DNA of 64,000 nucleotides from the NCBI GenBank assembly GCA_033782935.1, contig JAWQEG010000509.1, positions 1,339,001 through 1,403,000 of the forward strand, written 5' to 3'. This DNA is from Petrolisthes cinctipes (lineage: Eukaryota > Arthropoda > Malacostraca > Decapoda > Porcellanidae). Below the pieces are notes generated by a model, which was not told the DNA's origin, did not search any database, and saw only the letters and a list, made by a program, of their open reading frames with translations. Position numbers and translations under genes: made by a program. Below are positions 15,061 through 29,703 of the stretch, one piece after another (the first letter of the stretch is position 1; every line of letters starts with the position of its first letter).

Positions 15061-18000
15061 AATGTTTTCAAGATACAGACCCAAAACATGCTCAAAATCG
15101 ATATTTTAGGTGCCCAAAAGTCGATATGTGCATCCATCTTCAGTACCCGTTTATATCTCAAATTCAGGCTCAAAACACCCGAAAATTCGATATTTTGGGG
15201 TCCCAGAAGCGATCTGTACATGCCTACTCAGTGCTAGAATGTTTTCAAAATATAGGCTCAAAACATGCTAAAAATCGATATTTTAAGTGTCCAAAGTCGA
15301 TATGTGCATGCATCTTCTGTACCCGTTTATATCTCAAATTCAGGCTCCAAACACCCGAAAATTCGATATTTTGGGGTACCAGAAGCGATCTGTATATGCC
15401 TACTCAGATACAGGCTCAAAACATGCTGAAAATCGATATTTTAGGTGCCCAATGTCAATATGTGTATGCATCTTCTCCACGCGTTTATATCTCAAATTCA
15501 ACCACAAAACACCCGAAAATTCGATATTTTTCAGTCCCAGAAGCGATCTGTACATGCATACTCAGTGCTAGAATGTTTTCAAAATATAGGCTCAAAACAT
15601 GCTAAAAATCGATATTTTAAGTGTCCAAAGTCGATATGTGAATGCATCTTCTGTACCCGTTTATATCTCAAATTCAGGCTCAAAACCCCCGAAAATTCTA
15701 TATTTTTGGGTCCTAGAAGCGATCTTTACAAGCCTACTCCTAGTTAGAATGTTTTCAAGATACATACCCAAAACATGCTCAAAATCGATATTTTAGGTGC
15801 CCAAAAGTCGATATGTGCATGCATCTTCTGTACCCGTTTATATCTCAAGTTCAGGCTCAAAACACCCAAAAATTCAAAATTTTGGGGTCCCAGAAGCGAT
15901 CTGTACATGCCTACTCCGTGTTAGAATATTTTCAAAATACAGGCCCAAAACATGCTAAAAATCGATATTTTAGGTGCCCAAAGTCGATATCTCAAATTCA
16001 TTTCCAAAACACCCGAAAATTCGATATTTTGGGGTCCCAGAAGCGATCTGTACATGCCTACTCCGTGTTAGAGTATTTTTAATATACAGGCTCAAAACAT
16101 ACTGAAAATCGATCTTTTAGGTGCCCAAAAGTCGATATGTATATGCATCTTCTGCACCCGTTTATATCCCAAATTCAACCTCAAAACACCCGAAAATTCG
16201 ATATTTTAGGGTCCCAGAAGCGATCTGTACATGCCTACTCAGTGCTAGAATGTTTTCAAAATATAGGCTCAAAACATGCTAAAAATCGATATTTTAAGTG
16301 TCCAAAGTCGATATGTGCATGCATCTTCTGTACCCGTTTATATATCAAATTCAGGTTTAAAACACCCGATATTTCGATATTTTGGGGTCCCAGAAGTGAT
16401 CTGTACATATCTACTTTGTGCTAGAATATTTTCATAATATAGGCTCAAAACATGCTAAAAAGCGATATTTTAAGTGTCCAAAGTCGATATGTGCATGCAT
16501 CTTCTGTACCCGTTTATATATCAAATTCAGGCTGGAAACACCCGAAAATTCGATATTTGGGGTCCCAGAAGTGATCTGTACATGCCTACTCAGATACAGG
16601 CTCAAACCATGCTGAAAATCGATATTTTAGGTGCCCAAAGTCAATATGTGCATGCATTTTCTGTACCCGTTTATATCTCAAATTCAGGCACAAAACACCC
16701 GAAAATTCGATATTTTGGGGTCCCAGAAGCGATCTGTACATGCTTACTCAGTGCTAGAATATTTCCAAAATATAGGCCCTAAACATGCTATAAAATCGAT
16801 ATTTTAGGTGCCCAAAGTCGATATCTCAAATTTATCCCCAAAACACCCGAAAATTCGATATTTTGGGTTCCCAGAAGCGATCTGTACATGCCTACTCCGT
16901 GTTAGAGTATTTTCAAAATACAGGCCCAAAACATGCTTAAAATCGATATTTTAGGTGCCCAAAAGTCGATATGTGCATGCATCTTCTGTACCCGTTTATA
17001 TCTCAAATTCAGGCTTAAAACACCCGAAAAATCGACATTTTTGGTTCTCAGAAGCGATCTGTACATGACTACTCAGATACAGGCCCAAAACATGCTGAAA
17101 ATCGATAATTTAGGTGCCCAAAGTCAATATGTGTATGCATCTTCTGCACCCGTTTATATCCCAAATTCAACCTCAAAACACCCGAAAATTCGATATTTTT
17201 GGGTCTCAGAAGCAATCTGAACATGCTTACACAATGCTAGAATACATTCAAAATATAGGGCCAAAACATCCTAAAAATCGATACTTCAAGTGACCAAAGT
17301 CGATATGTGCATGTATCTTCAGTACCGGTTTCTGTCTCAAATTCAGGCTCAAATCACCCGAAAATTCTATATTTTTGGGTCCTAGAAGCAATCTGTACAT
17401 GCCTACTCCTAGTTAGAATGTTTTCAAAATACAGACCCAAAACATGCTTAAAATCGATATTTTAGGTGCCCAAAAGTCGATATGTGCATGCATCTTCTGT
17501 ACCCGTTTATATCTCAAATTCAGGCTTAAAACACCCGAAAAATCGGTATTTTTGGGTCCTAAAAGCGATCTGTACTTGCCTACTCCTAGTTAGAATGTTT
17601 TCAAGATACAGACTCAAAACATGCTCCAAATCGATATTTTAGGTGCCCAAAAGCCGATATGTGCATGCATCTTCAGTACCTGTTTATATCTAAAATTCAG
17701 GCTCAAAACACCCGAAAATTCGATATTTTTGGGTCCCAGAAGCGATCTGTACATGCCTACTCCGTGTTAGAGTATTTTCAATATACAGGCCCAAAACATG
17801 CTGGAAATCGATATTTTAGGTGCCTAAAGTCAATATGTGCATGCATTTACTGTACCCGTTTATATCTCAAATTCAGGCTCAAAACACCCGAAAAATCGAT
17901 ATTTTGGGGTCCCAGAAGCGATCTGTACATGCTTACTCAGTGCAAGAATATTTTCAAAATATATGCCCAAAACATGCTAAAAATCGATATTTTAGGTGCC

Positions 18001-19599
18001 TAAAGTCGATATCTCAAATTTATCCCCAAAACACCGAAAATTCGATATTTTGGGGTCCCAGAAGCGATCTGTACATGTCTACTCCGTGTTAGAGTATTTT
18101 ATAAATACAGGCCCAAAACATACAGAAAATCGATATTTTAGGTGCCCAAAAGTCGATATGTTCATAAATCTTCTATACCCGTTTATATCTCAAATTCAGG
18201 CTCCAAACACCCAAAAATTCGATATTTTGGGGTCCCAGAAGCGATCTGTACATGCCTACTCAGATACAGACCCAAAACATCCTGGAAATCGATATTTTAG
18301 GTGCCCAAAGTCAATATGTGTATGCATCTTCTGCACCCGTTTATATCCCAAATTCAACCTCAAAACACCCGAAAATTCGATATTTTTGGGTCCCAGAAGC
18401 GATCTGTACATGCCTACTCAGTGCTAGAATGTTTTCAAAATATAGGCTCAAAACATACTAAAAATCGATATTTTAAGTGTCCAAAGTCGATATGTGCATG
18501 CATCTTCTGTACCCGTTTATATCTCAAATTCAGGCTCAAAACACACGAAAATTCGGTATTTTTGGGTCCTAGAAGCGATCTGTACATGCATACTCCTAGT
18601 TAGAATGTTTTCAAGATACAGACCCAAAACATGCTCAAAATCGATATTTTAGGTGCCCAAAAGTCGATATGTGCATGCATCTTCTGTACCCGTTTGTATC
18701 TCAAATTCAGGCTCAAAACACCCGAAAATGCGATATTTTGGGGTCCCAGAAGCGATCTGTACATGCCTACTCAGTGCTAGAATATTTTCAAAATTCAGGC
18801 CCAAAACATGCTAAAAATCGATATTTTAGGTGCCCAAAGTCGATATCTCAAATTCAGGCCCAAAACACCCGAAAATTCGATATTTTGGGGTCCCACAAGC
18901 GATCTGTACATGCTTACTCCGTGTTAGAGTATTTTCAATATACAGGCCCAAAACATACTGAAAATCGATCTTTTAGGTGCCCAAAAGTCGATATGTGGAT
19001 GCATCTTCTGTACCCGTTTATATCTCAAATTCAGGCTCAAAACACCCGAAAATTCGATATTTTTTGGTCCCAGAAGCGATCTGTACATGCCTACTCAGAT
19101 ACAGGCTCAAAACATGCTAACAATCGATATTTTAAGTGTCCAAAGTCGATATGTGCATGCATCTTCTGCACCCGTTTATATCCCAAATTCAGGCTCAAAA
19201 CACCCGAAAATTCGATATTTTGGGGTCCCAGAAGCGATCTGTACATGCCTCCTCCGTGTTAGAGTATTTACAAAATATTGGCCCAAAACATGCTAAAAAT
19301 CGATATTGTGGGTGCCCAAAGTCGATATGTGCATGCATTTTCTGTACCCGTTATATCTCAAATTCAGGCTCAAAACACCCGAAAATTCGATATTTTTGGA
19401 TCCCAGAAGCGATCTGTACATGCCTACTCCGTGTTAGAGTATTTTCAATATACAGGACAAAAACATGCTCAAAATCGATATTTTGGGTGCCCAAAGTCGA
19501 TATGTGCATGCATCTTCAGTACCCGTTAACATTCCAAATTGAGGTTCAAAACACCCGAAAATTCAATATTTTTGGGTCCCAGAAGCGATCTGTACATGC

Positions 19600-20330
19600 T
19601 CACTCTAGGCTAGAATATATTACAAAATATAGGCCTAAAACATGCTGAAAATCGTTTTTTTTTGTGAAGAAAGTCGATATGTGCATGCATCTTCTGTACC
19701 CGTTTATATCCCAAATTCATTCTCAAAACACCAGAAAATTCGGTATTTTTGGGTCTTAGAAGCGCTCAGTACATGCTTACCCAGTGCTAGATTAAATTCA
19801 AAATATAGGGCCAAAACATACTAAAAATCGATATTTTAGGTGCCCAAAGTCGAAATGTTCATGCATCTTCTGTACCCGTTTGTATCTCAAATTCAGGCTC
19901 AAAACACCCGAAAATGCGATATTTTGGGGTCCCAGAAGCAATCTCCACATGCATAGTCAGTGCTAGAATATTTTCAAAATACAGGCCCAAAACATGCTTA
20001 AAATCGATATTATAGGTGATCAAAATCGATATCTGCATGCATTTTCTGTTCCCGTTTATATCTCAAATTCAGGCTAAAAACACCTGAAAATTTGATTTTT
20101 TTGGGTCCCAGAAGGGATCTGTAAATGCCTACTCAATGTTAAAATATTTTCAAAATACAGACACAAAACAAGCTGACAACCGCTATTTTATGTGCCCAAA
20201 ATCCATATGTGCATTCATCTTCTGTACCCGTTTATATCCCAATTTCAGGCTCAAAACACCCGAAAATTCGATATTTTTGGGTCCTAGAAGCGATCTGTAG
20301 ATGCCTACTCCTAGTTAGAATGTTTTTGAA
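19600..20330 (+). repeat. Diverged satellite block (copy 2, shortened)
   Basis: This is a second copy of the diverged block, about 5.6 kb after the first. It has the T run plus 'GTGAAGAAAGTCGATATG' (about 19,660), 'AGTGCTAGATTAAATTC', 'GAAGCAATCTCCACATGC' and 'ATAGGTGATCAAAATCG'. It lacks the 'TAGAATACATTCAAAATAT' part found at the end of copy 1, and rejoins ordinary monomers at about 20,280. One monomer inside it (about 19,880-19,940) matches ordinary array sequence, which suggests gene conversion or a recombinational patch. Confidence 0.8.
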
Positions 20331-23300
20331 GATACAGTCCCAAAACATGGTCAAAATCGATATTTTAGGTGCCTAAAAGTCGATATGTGCATGCATCATC
20401 TGTACCCGTTTATATCTCAAATTCAGGCTCAAAACACCCGAAAATTCGATATTTTGGGGTCATAGACGCGATCTGTACATGCCTACGCAGTGCTAGAATA
20501 TTTTAAAAATACAGGCCCAAAACATGCTAAAAATCGATATTTTAGGTGCCCAAAGTCGATATCTCAAATTTATCCCCAAAACACCCAAAAATTCGATATT
20601 TTGGGGTCACAGAAGCGATCTGTACATGCCTACTCCGTGTTAGAGTATTTTCAAAATACAGGCCCAAAACATGCTGAAAATCGATATTGTAGGTGCCCAA
20701 AGTAAATATGTGCATGCATTTTCTGTACCCGTTTATATCTCAAATTCAGGCTCAAATCACCCGAAAATTCTATATTTTTGGGTCCTAGATGCAATCTGTA
20801 CATGCCTACTCCTAGTTAGAATGTTTTCAAGATACAGACCCAAAACATTCTCAAAATCGATATTTTAGGTGCCCAAAGTCGATATCTCAAATTTATCCCC
20901 AAAACACCCAAAAATTCGATATTTTGGGGTCACAGAAGCGATCTGTACATGCCTACTCCGTGTTAGAGTATTTTCAAAATACAGGCCCAAAACATACAGA
21001 AAATCGATATTTTAGGTGCCCAAAAGTCGATATGTGCATGCATCTTCTATACCCGTTTATATCTTAAATTCAGGCTCCAAACACACGAAAATTCGATGTT
21101 TTTTGGTCCCAGATGCGATCTGTACATGCCTACTCAGATACAGGCCCAAAACATGCTGGAAATCGATATTTTAGGTGCCCAAAGTCAATATGTGTATGCA
21201 CCTTCTGCAACCGTTTATATCCCAAATTCAACCTCAAAACACCCGAAAATTCGATATTTTTGGGTCCCAGAAGCGATCTGTACATGCCTACTCAGTACTA
21301 GAATGTTTTCAAAATATAGGCTCAAAACATGCTAAAAATCGATACTTCCGGTGACCAAAGTCGATATGTGCATGTATCTTCAGTACCAGTTTCTATCTCA
21401 AATTCAGGCTCAAATCACCCGAAAATTCTATATTTTTGGGTCCTAGATGCAATCTGTACATGCCTACTCCTAGTTAGAATGTTTTCAAGATACAGACCCA
21501 AAACATGCTCAAAATCGATATTTTAGGTGCCCAAAAGTCGATATGTGCATGCATCTTCTGTACCCGTTTATATCTCAAATTCAGGCTCAAAACACCCAAA
21601 AATTCGATATTTTGGTGTCCCAGAAGCGATCTGTACATGCCTACGCAGTGCTAGAATATTTACAAAATACAGGCCCAAAACATGCTAAAAATCGATATTA
21701 TAGGTGCCCAAAGTCGATATCTCAAATTCAGGCCCAAAACACCCGAAAAATCGATATTTTGGGGTCCCAGAAGCGATCTGTACATGCCTACTCCGTGTTA
21801 GAGTATTTTTAATATACAGGCCCAAAACATACTGAAAATCGATCTTTTAGGTGCCCACAAGTCGAAATGTGTATGCATCATCTGCACCCGTTTATATCCC
21901 AAATTCAGGCTTAAAACACCCGAAAATTCGATATTTTTGGGTCCCAGAAGCGATCTGTACATGCCTACTCAGTGCTAGAATGTTTTCAAAATATAGGCTC
22001 AAAACATGCTAAAAATCGATATTTTAAGTGTCCAAAGTCGATATGTGCATGCATCTTCTGTACCCGTTTATATCTCAAATTCAGGCTCCAAACACCCGAA
22101 AATTCGATATTTCGGGGTCCCAGAAGCGATCTGTACATGCCTACTCAGATACAGGCCCAAAACATGCTGAAAATCGATATTTTAGGTGCCCAAAGTCAAT
22201 ATGTGTATGCATCTTCTGCACCCGTTTATATCTCAAATTCAACCACAAAACACCCGAAAATTCGATATTTTTCAGTCCCAGAAGCGATCTGTACATGCCA
22301 ACTCAGTGCTAGAATGTTTTCAAAATATAGGCTCAAAACATGCTAAAAATCGATATTTTAAGTGTCCAAAGTCGATATGTGCATGCATCTTCTGTACCCG
22401 TTTATATCATAAATTCAGGCTCAAAACACCCGAAAATTCTATATTTTTGGGTCCTAGAAGCTATCTGTAAATGCCTACTCTTAGTTAGAATTTTTTCAAG
22501 ATACAGACCCAAAACATGCTCAAAATCGATATTTTAGGTGCCCAAAAGTCGATATGTGCATGCATCTTCTGTACCCGTTTATATCTCATATTCAGGCTCA
22601 AAACACCCGAAAATTCGATATTTTGGGGTCCCAGAAGCGATCTGTACATGCCTACGCAGTCCTAGAATATTTTCAAAATACAGGCCCAAAACATGCTAAA
22701 AATCGATATTTTAGGTGCCCAAAGTCGATATCTCAAATTCAGGCCCAAAACACCCGAAAATTCGATATTTTGGGGTTCCAGAAGCGATCTGTAAATGCCT
22801 ACTCCGTGTTAGAGTATTTTTAATATACAGGCCCAAAACATACTGAAAATCGATCTTTTAGGTGCCCAAAGTCGATATGTACATGCATCTTCTGTACCCG
22901 TTTATATCTCAAATTCAGGCTGGAAACACCCGAAAATTCAATATTTGGGGTCCCAGAAGCGATCTGTACATGCCTACTCAGGTACAGGCCCAAAACATGC
23001 TGAAAATCGATATTTTAGGTGCCCAAAGTCAATATGTGTATGCATCTTCTGCACCCGTTTATATCTCAAATTCAACCACAAAACACCCGAAAATTCGATA
23101 TTTTTCGGTCATAGAAGTGATCTGTACATGCCTACTCAGTGCTAGAATGTTTTCAAAATATAGGCTCAAAACATGATAAAAAATCGATATTTTAAGTGTC
23201 CAAAGTCGATATGTGCATGCATCTTCTGTACCCGTTTATATCTCAAATTCAGGCTCAAAACACCCGAAAAATCGGTATTTTTGGGATCTAGAAGCGATCT

Positions 23301-26300
23301 GTACTTGCCTACTCCTAGTTAGTATGTTTTCAAGATACAGACCCAAAACATGCTCAAAATCGATATTTTAGGTGCCCAAAAGTCGATATGTGCATGCATC
23401 TTCAGTACCTGTTTATATCTCAAATTCAGGCTCAAAACACCCGAAAATTCAATATGTTTTGGTCCCAGAAGCGATCTGTACATGCCTACTCAGATACAGT
23501 CCCAAAACATGCTGAAAATCGATATTTTAGGTGCCCAAATTCAATATGTGTATGCATCTTCTGCACCCGTTTATATCCCAAATTCAACCTCAAAACACCC
23601 GAAAATTCGATATTTTTGGGTCCAAGAAGCGATCTGTTCATGCCTACTCAGTGCTAGAATGTTTTCAAAATATAGGCTCAAAACATACTAAAAATCGATA
23701 TTTTAAGTGTCCCAAGTCGATATGTGCATTCATCTTCTGTACCCGTTTATATCTTAAATTTAGGCTCAGAACACCCGAAAATTCGATAATCTTGGGTCCA
23801 AGAAGCGATCTGTACATGCTTACTCCGTGTTAAAGTATTTTCAAAATACATGCCCAAAACATGCTGAAAATCGATATTTTAGGTGCCCAAAGTTGATATC
23901 TCAAATTCAGGCCCAAAACACCCGAAAATTCGATATTTTGGGGTTCCAGAAGCGATCTGTACATGCTTACTCCGTGTTAGAGTATTTTCAATATACAGGC
24001 CCAAAACATACTGAAAATCGATCTTTTAGGTGCCCAAAAGTCGATATGTGGATGCATCTTCTGTACCCGTTTATATCTCAAATTCAGGCTCCAAACACCC
24101 GAAAATTCGATATTTTGGGGTCCCAGAAGCGATCTGTACTTGCCTACTCCGTTTTAGAGTATTTTCAAAATACAGGCCCAAAACATACTGATAATCGATA
24201 TTTTAGGTGCCCAAAGTCAATATGTGCACGCATTTTCTGTACCCGATTATATCTCAAATTCAGGCTCAAAACACCCGAAAAATCGGTATTTTTGGGTCCC
24301 TGAAGCGATCTGTACTTGCCTAGTCCTAGTTAGTATGTTTTCAAGATACAGACTCAAAACATGCTCAAAATCGATATTTTAGGTGCCCAAAAGTCGATAT
24401 GTGCATGTATCTTCAGTACCTGTTTATATCTCAAATTCAGGCTCAAAACACCCGAAAATTCGATATTTTTGGGTGTCTGAAGCGATCTGTACATGCCTAC
24501 TCCGTGTTTGAATATTTTCAAAATACAGGCCCAAAACATGCTGAAAATCGATATTTTAGGTACCCAAAGTCAATATGTGCATATCTTTTCTGTACCCGTT
24601 TATATCTCAAATTCAGGCTCAAAACACCCGAAAATTCGATATTTTGGGGTCCCAGAAGCGATCTGTACATGCTTACTCAGTGCAAGAATATTTTCAAAAT
24701 ATATGCCCAAAACATGCTAAAAATCGATATTTTAGGTGCCCAAAGTCGATATCTCAAATTTATCCCCAAAACACCCGAAAATTCGATATTTTGGGGTCCT
24801 AGAAGCGATTTGTACATGCCTACTCCGTGTTAGAGTATTTTCAAAATCCAGTCCTAAAACATACAGAAAATCGATATTTTAGGTGACCAAAAGTCGATAT
24901 GTGCATGCATCTTCTAAACCCATTTATATCTCAAATTCAGGCTCCAAACACTCGAAAATTCCATATGTTTTGGTCCCAGAAGCGATCTGTACATGCCTAC
25001 TCAGATACAGGCCCAAAACATGCTAAAAATCGATATTTTAGATACCCAAAGTCAATATGTGTATACATCTTCTGGACCCGTTTATATCCCAAATTCAACC
25101 TCAAAACACCCGAAAATTCGATATTTTTGGGTTCTAGAAGTGATCTGTACATGCCTACTCTTAGTTAGAATGTTTTCAAGATACAGACCCAAAACATGCT
25201 CAAAATCGATATTATAGGTGCCCAAAAGTCGATATGTGCATGCATCTTCTGTACCCGTTTGTATCTCAAATTCAGGCTCAAAACACCCAAAAATTCGATA
25301 TTTTGGGGTCCCAGAAGCGATCTGTACATGCCTACTCAGTGCTAGAATATTTTCAAAATTCAGGCCCAAAACATGCTAAAAATCGATATTTTAGGTGCCC
25401 AAAGTCGATATCTCAAATTCAGGCTACAAACATCCGAAAATTCGATATTTTGGGGTCCCAGAAGCGATCTGTACTTGCCTACTCCGTTTTAGAGTATTTT
25501 CAAAATACAAGCCCAAAACATGCTGAGAATCGATATTTTAGGTGCCCAAAGTCAATATGTGCACGCATTTTCTGTACCCGTTTATATCTCAAATTCAGGG
25601 TCAAAACACCCGAAAATTCTATATTTCGGGGTCCCAGAAGCGATCTGTACATGCCTACTCAGTGCTTGAATATTTTCAAAATATAGCCCCAAAACATGCT
25701 AAAAATCGATATTTTAGGTGCCCAAAGTCGATATCTCAAATTCAGGCCCAAAACACCCGAAAATTCGATATTTTTTGGTACAAGAAGCGATCTGTACATG
25801 CCTACTCAGATACAGGCTCAAAACATGCTAAAAATCGATATTTTAAGTGTCCAAAGTCGATATGTGCATGCATCTTCTTCACCCGTTTATATCCCAAATT
25901 CAGGCTCAAAACACCCGAAAATTCGATATTATTGGGTCCCAGAAGCGATCTGTACATGCCTACTCCGTGTTAGAGTATTTTCAAAATACAGGCCCAAAAC
26001 ATGCTGAAAATCGATATTTTAGGTGCCCAAAGTCATTATGTGTATGCATCTTCTGCACTCGTTTAAATCTCAAATTTAACCTCAAAACAACCATAAATTC
26101 GATATTTTTGGGTCCCAGAAGCGATCTGTACATGCCTACTCAGTTCTAGAATGTTTTCAAAATATAGGCTCAAAACATGCCAAAAATCGATATTCTAAGT
26201 GTCCAAAGTCGATATGTGCATGCATCTTCAGTACCCGTTTATATCTCAAATTCAGGCTCAAAACACCCGAAAATTCGGTATTTTTGGGTAATAGAAGCGA

Positions 26301-28699
26301 TATGTACATGCCTACTCCTAGTTAGAATGTTTTCAAGATACAGACCTAAAACATGCTCAAAATCGATATTTTAGGTGCCCAAAAGTCGATATGTGCATGC
26401 ATCTTCAGTACCTATTTATATCTAAAATTAAGGCTCACAACATCCGAAAATTCGATATTTTTGGGCCCAAGAAGCGATCTGTACATGCCTACTCCGTGTT
26501 AGAGTATTTTCAAACTACAGGCCTAAAACATGCTGAATATCGATATTTTAGGTGCCCAAAGTCAATATGTGTATGCATGTTCTGCACTCGTTTATATCAC
26601 AAATTCAACTTCAAAACATCCGAAAATTCGATATTTTTGGGTCCCAGAAGCGATCTGTACATGCCTACTCAGTGCTGGAATGTTTTCAAAATATAGGCTC
26701 AAAATATGCTAAAAATCGATATTTTAAGTGTCCAAAGTCGATATGTGAATGCATCTTCTTTACCTGTTTATATCTCAAATTCAGGCTCAAAACACCCGAA
26801 AATTCAGTATTTTTGGGTCCTAGAAGCAATCTGTACATGCCTACTCCTAGATAGAATGTTTTCGACATTCAGACCCAAAACATGCTCAAAATCGATTTTT
26901 TAGGTGCCCAAAAGTCGATATGTGCATGCATCTTCTGTACCCGTTTATATCTCAAATTCAGGCTCAAAACACCCGAAACTTCGATATTTTGGGGTCCCAG
27001 AAGCGATCTGTACATGCCTACTCAGTGCTAGAATGTTTTCAAAATATAGGCTGAAAACAAGCTAAAAATCGATATTTTAAGTGTCCAAAGTCGATATGTG
27101 CATGCATCTTCTATACCCGTTTATATCTCAAATTCAGGCTCAAAACACCCGAAAATTCGGTATTTTTGGGTAATAGAAGCGATCTGTACATGCTTACTCC
27201 TAATTAGAATGTTTTCAAGATACAGACCAAAAACATGCTCAAAATCGATATTTTAGGAGCACAAAAGTCGATATGTGCATGCATCTTCAGTACCTGTTTA
27301 TATCTCAAATTCATGCTCAAAACACCCGAAAAATCGGTATTTTTGGGTCCTAGAAGCAATCTGTACATGCCTACTCCTAGATAGAATGTTTTCGAGATTC
27401 AGACCCAAAACATGCTCAAAATCGATATTTTAGGTGCCCAAAAGTCGATATGTGCATGCATCTTCTGTACCCGTTTATATCTCAAATTCAGGCTCAAAAC
27501 ACCCCACAATTCGATATTTTGGGGTCCCAGAAGCAAACTGTACATGCCTACTCAGTGCTAGAATATTTTTAAAATATAGGCCCAAAACATGCTAAAAATC
27601 GATATTTTAAGTGTCCAAAGTCAATATGTGCATGCATCTTCTGTACCCGTTTATATCTCAAATTAAGGCTCAAAACACCCGAAAATTCGATATTACGGGG
27701 TCCTATAAGAGATTTGTACATGCCTACTTAGTGCTAGAATATTTTCAAAATATAGGCCCAAAACATGCTAAAAATCGATATTTTAGGTGCCCAAAGTCGA
27801 TATTTCAAATTCAGGCCCAAAACACCCGAAAATTCGATATTTTGGGGTCCCAGAAGCGAACTGTACATGCCTACTCCGTGTTAGAGTATTTTCAAAATAC
27901 AGGCCTAAAACATAGTGAAAATCGATCTTTTAGGTGCCAAAAAGTCGATATGTGCATGCATCTTCTGTACCCGTTTATATCTCAAATTCAGGCTCCAAAC
28001 ACCCGAAAATTCGATATTTTGGGGTCCCATAAGAGATCTGTACATGCCTACTTAGTGCTAGAATATTTTCAAAATAAAGGCCCAAAACATGCTAAAAATC
28101 GATATTTTAGGTGCCCAATGTCGATATCTCAAATTCAGGCCTAAAACATCCGAAAATCGATAATTTGGGGTCCCAGAAGCGATCTGTACATGCCTACATA
28201 GATAAAAGCCCAAAACATGCTGTAAATCGATATTTTAGGTTCCGAAAATCAATATGTGTATGCATCTTCTGCACTCGTTTATATCTCAAATTCAGGCTCA
28301 AAACATCCGAAAATTCGATATTTTTGTGCCCAAGAAGCGATCTGTACATGCCTACTCAGTGCTAGAATGTTTTCAAAATAAAGGCTCAAAACAAGCTAAA
28401 AATCGATATTTTAAGTGTCCAAAGTCAATATGTGCATGCATCTTCTGTACCCGTTTATATCTCAAATTCAGGCTCAAAACACCCGAAAATTCGGTATTTT
28501 TGGGTAATAGAAGCGATATGTACATGCTTACTCCTAGTTAGAATGTTTTCAAGATACAGACCTAAAACATGCTCAAAATCGATATTTTAGGTGCCTAAAA
28601 GTCGATATGTGCATGCAACTTCAGTACCTGTTTATATCTCAAATTCAGACTCACAACATCCGAAAATTCGATATTTTTGGGTAATAGAAGCAATCTGTA

Positions 28700-29703
28700 C
28701 ATGCTTACTCCTAGTTAGAATGTTTTCAAGATACAGACCCAAAACATGCTCAAAATCGATATTTTAGGTGCCCAAAAGTCTTCAGTACCTGTTTATATTT
28801 CAAATTCAGGCTCAAAACAACCGAAAATTCGATATTTTTGGGCCCAAGAAGCGATCTGTACATGCCTACTCCGTGTTAGAGTATTTTCAAACTACAGGCC
28901 CAAAACATGTTTAATATCGATATTTTAGGTGCCCAAAGTCAATATGTGCATGCATTTTCTGTATCCGTTTATATCTCAAATTCAGGCTCAAAACACCTGT
29001 AAATTCGATTATTTGGGGTCCCAGAAGCGATCTGTACATGCCTACTCCGTGCTAGAATATTTTCAAAATATAGGCCCAAAACATGCTAAAAATCGATATT
29101 TTAGGTGCCCAAAGTCGATATCTCAAATTCAGGCCTAAAACATCCGAAAATCGATATTTTGGGGTCCCAGAAGCGATCTGTACATGCCTACTCAGATAAA
29201 AGCCCAAAACATGCAGTAAATCGATATTTTAGGTTCCGAAAGTCAATATGTGTATGCATCTTCTGCACTCGTTTATATCTCAAATATAACGTCAAAACAT
29301 CCGAAAATTCGATATTTTAGGGTCCCAGAAGCGATCTGTACATGCCTACTCAGTGCTAGAATGTTTTCAAAATATAGGCTCAAAATATGCTAAAAATCGA
29401 TATTTTAAGTGTCCAAAGTCGATATGTGAATGCATCTTCTTTACCTGTTTATATCTCAAATTCAGGCTCAAAACACCCGAAAATTCGGTATTTTTGGGTC
29501 CTAGAAGCAATCTGTACATGCCTACTCCTAGATAGAATTTTTTCGAGATTCAGACCCAAAACATGCTCAAAATCGATATTTTAGGTGCCCAAAAGTCGAT
29601 ATGTGCATGCATCTTCTGTACCCGTTTATATCTCAAATTCAGGCTCAAAACACCCGACAATTCGATATTTTGGGGTCCCAGAAGCAAACTGTACATGCCT
29701 ACT
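28700..29703 (+). repeat. ~1-kb satellite block repeated 7,434 bp downstream
   Basis: This block matches 36,134-37,137 at an offset of 7,434 bp. Shared rare markers include 'GTGCCCAAAAGTCTTCAG' (a monomer missing the 'GATATGTGCATGCAT' stretch), 'TTCTGTATCCGTTTATATC', 'TCAGATAAAAGCCCAAAAC' and 'GAATGCATCTTCTTTACC'. Its right end abuts the 2,553-bp tandem duplication, so the two copies of this block bracket that duplication. Shorter related pieces lie at 37,726-38,390 and 38,559-39,010, at an 833-bp offset from each other. Confidence 0.8.
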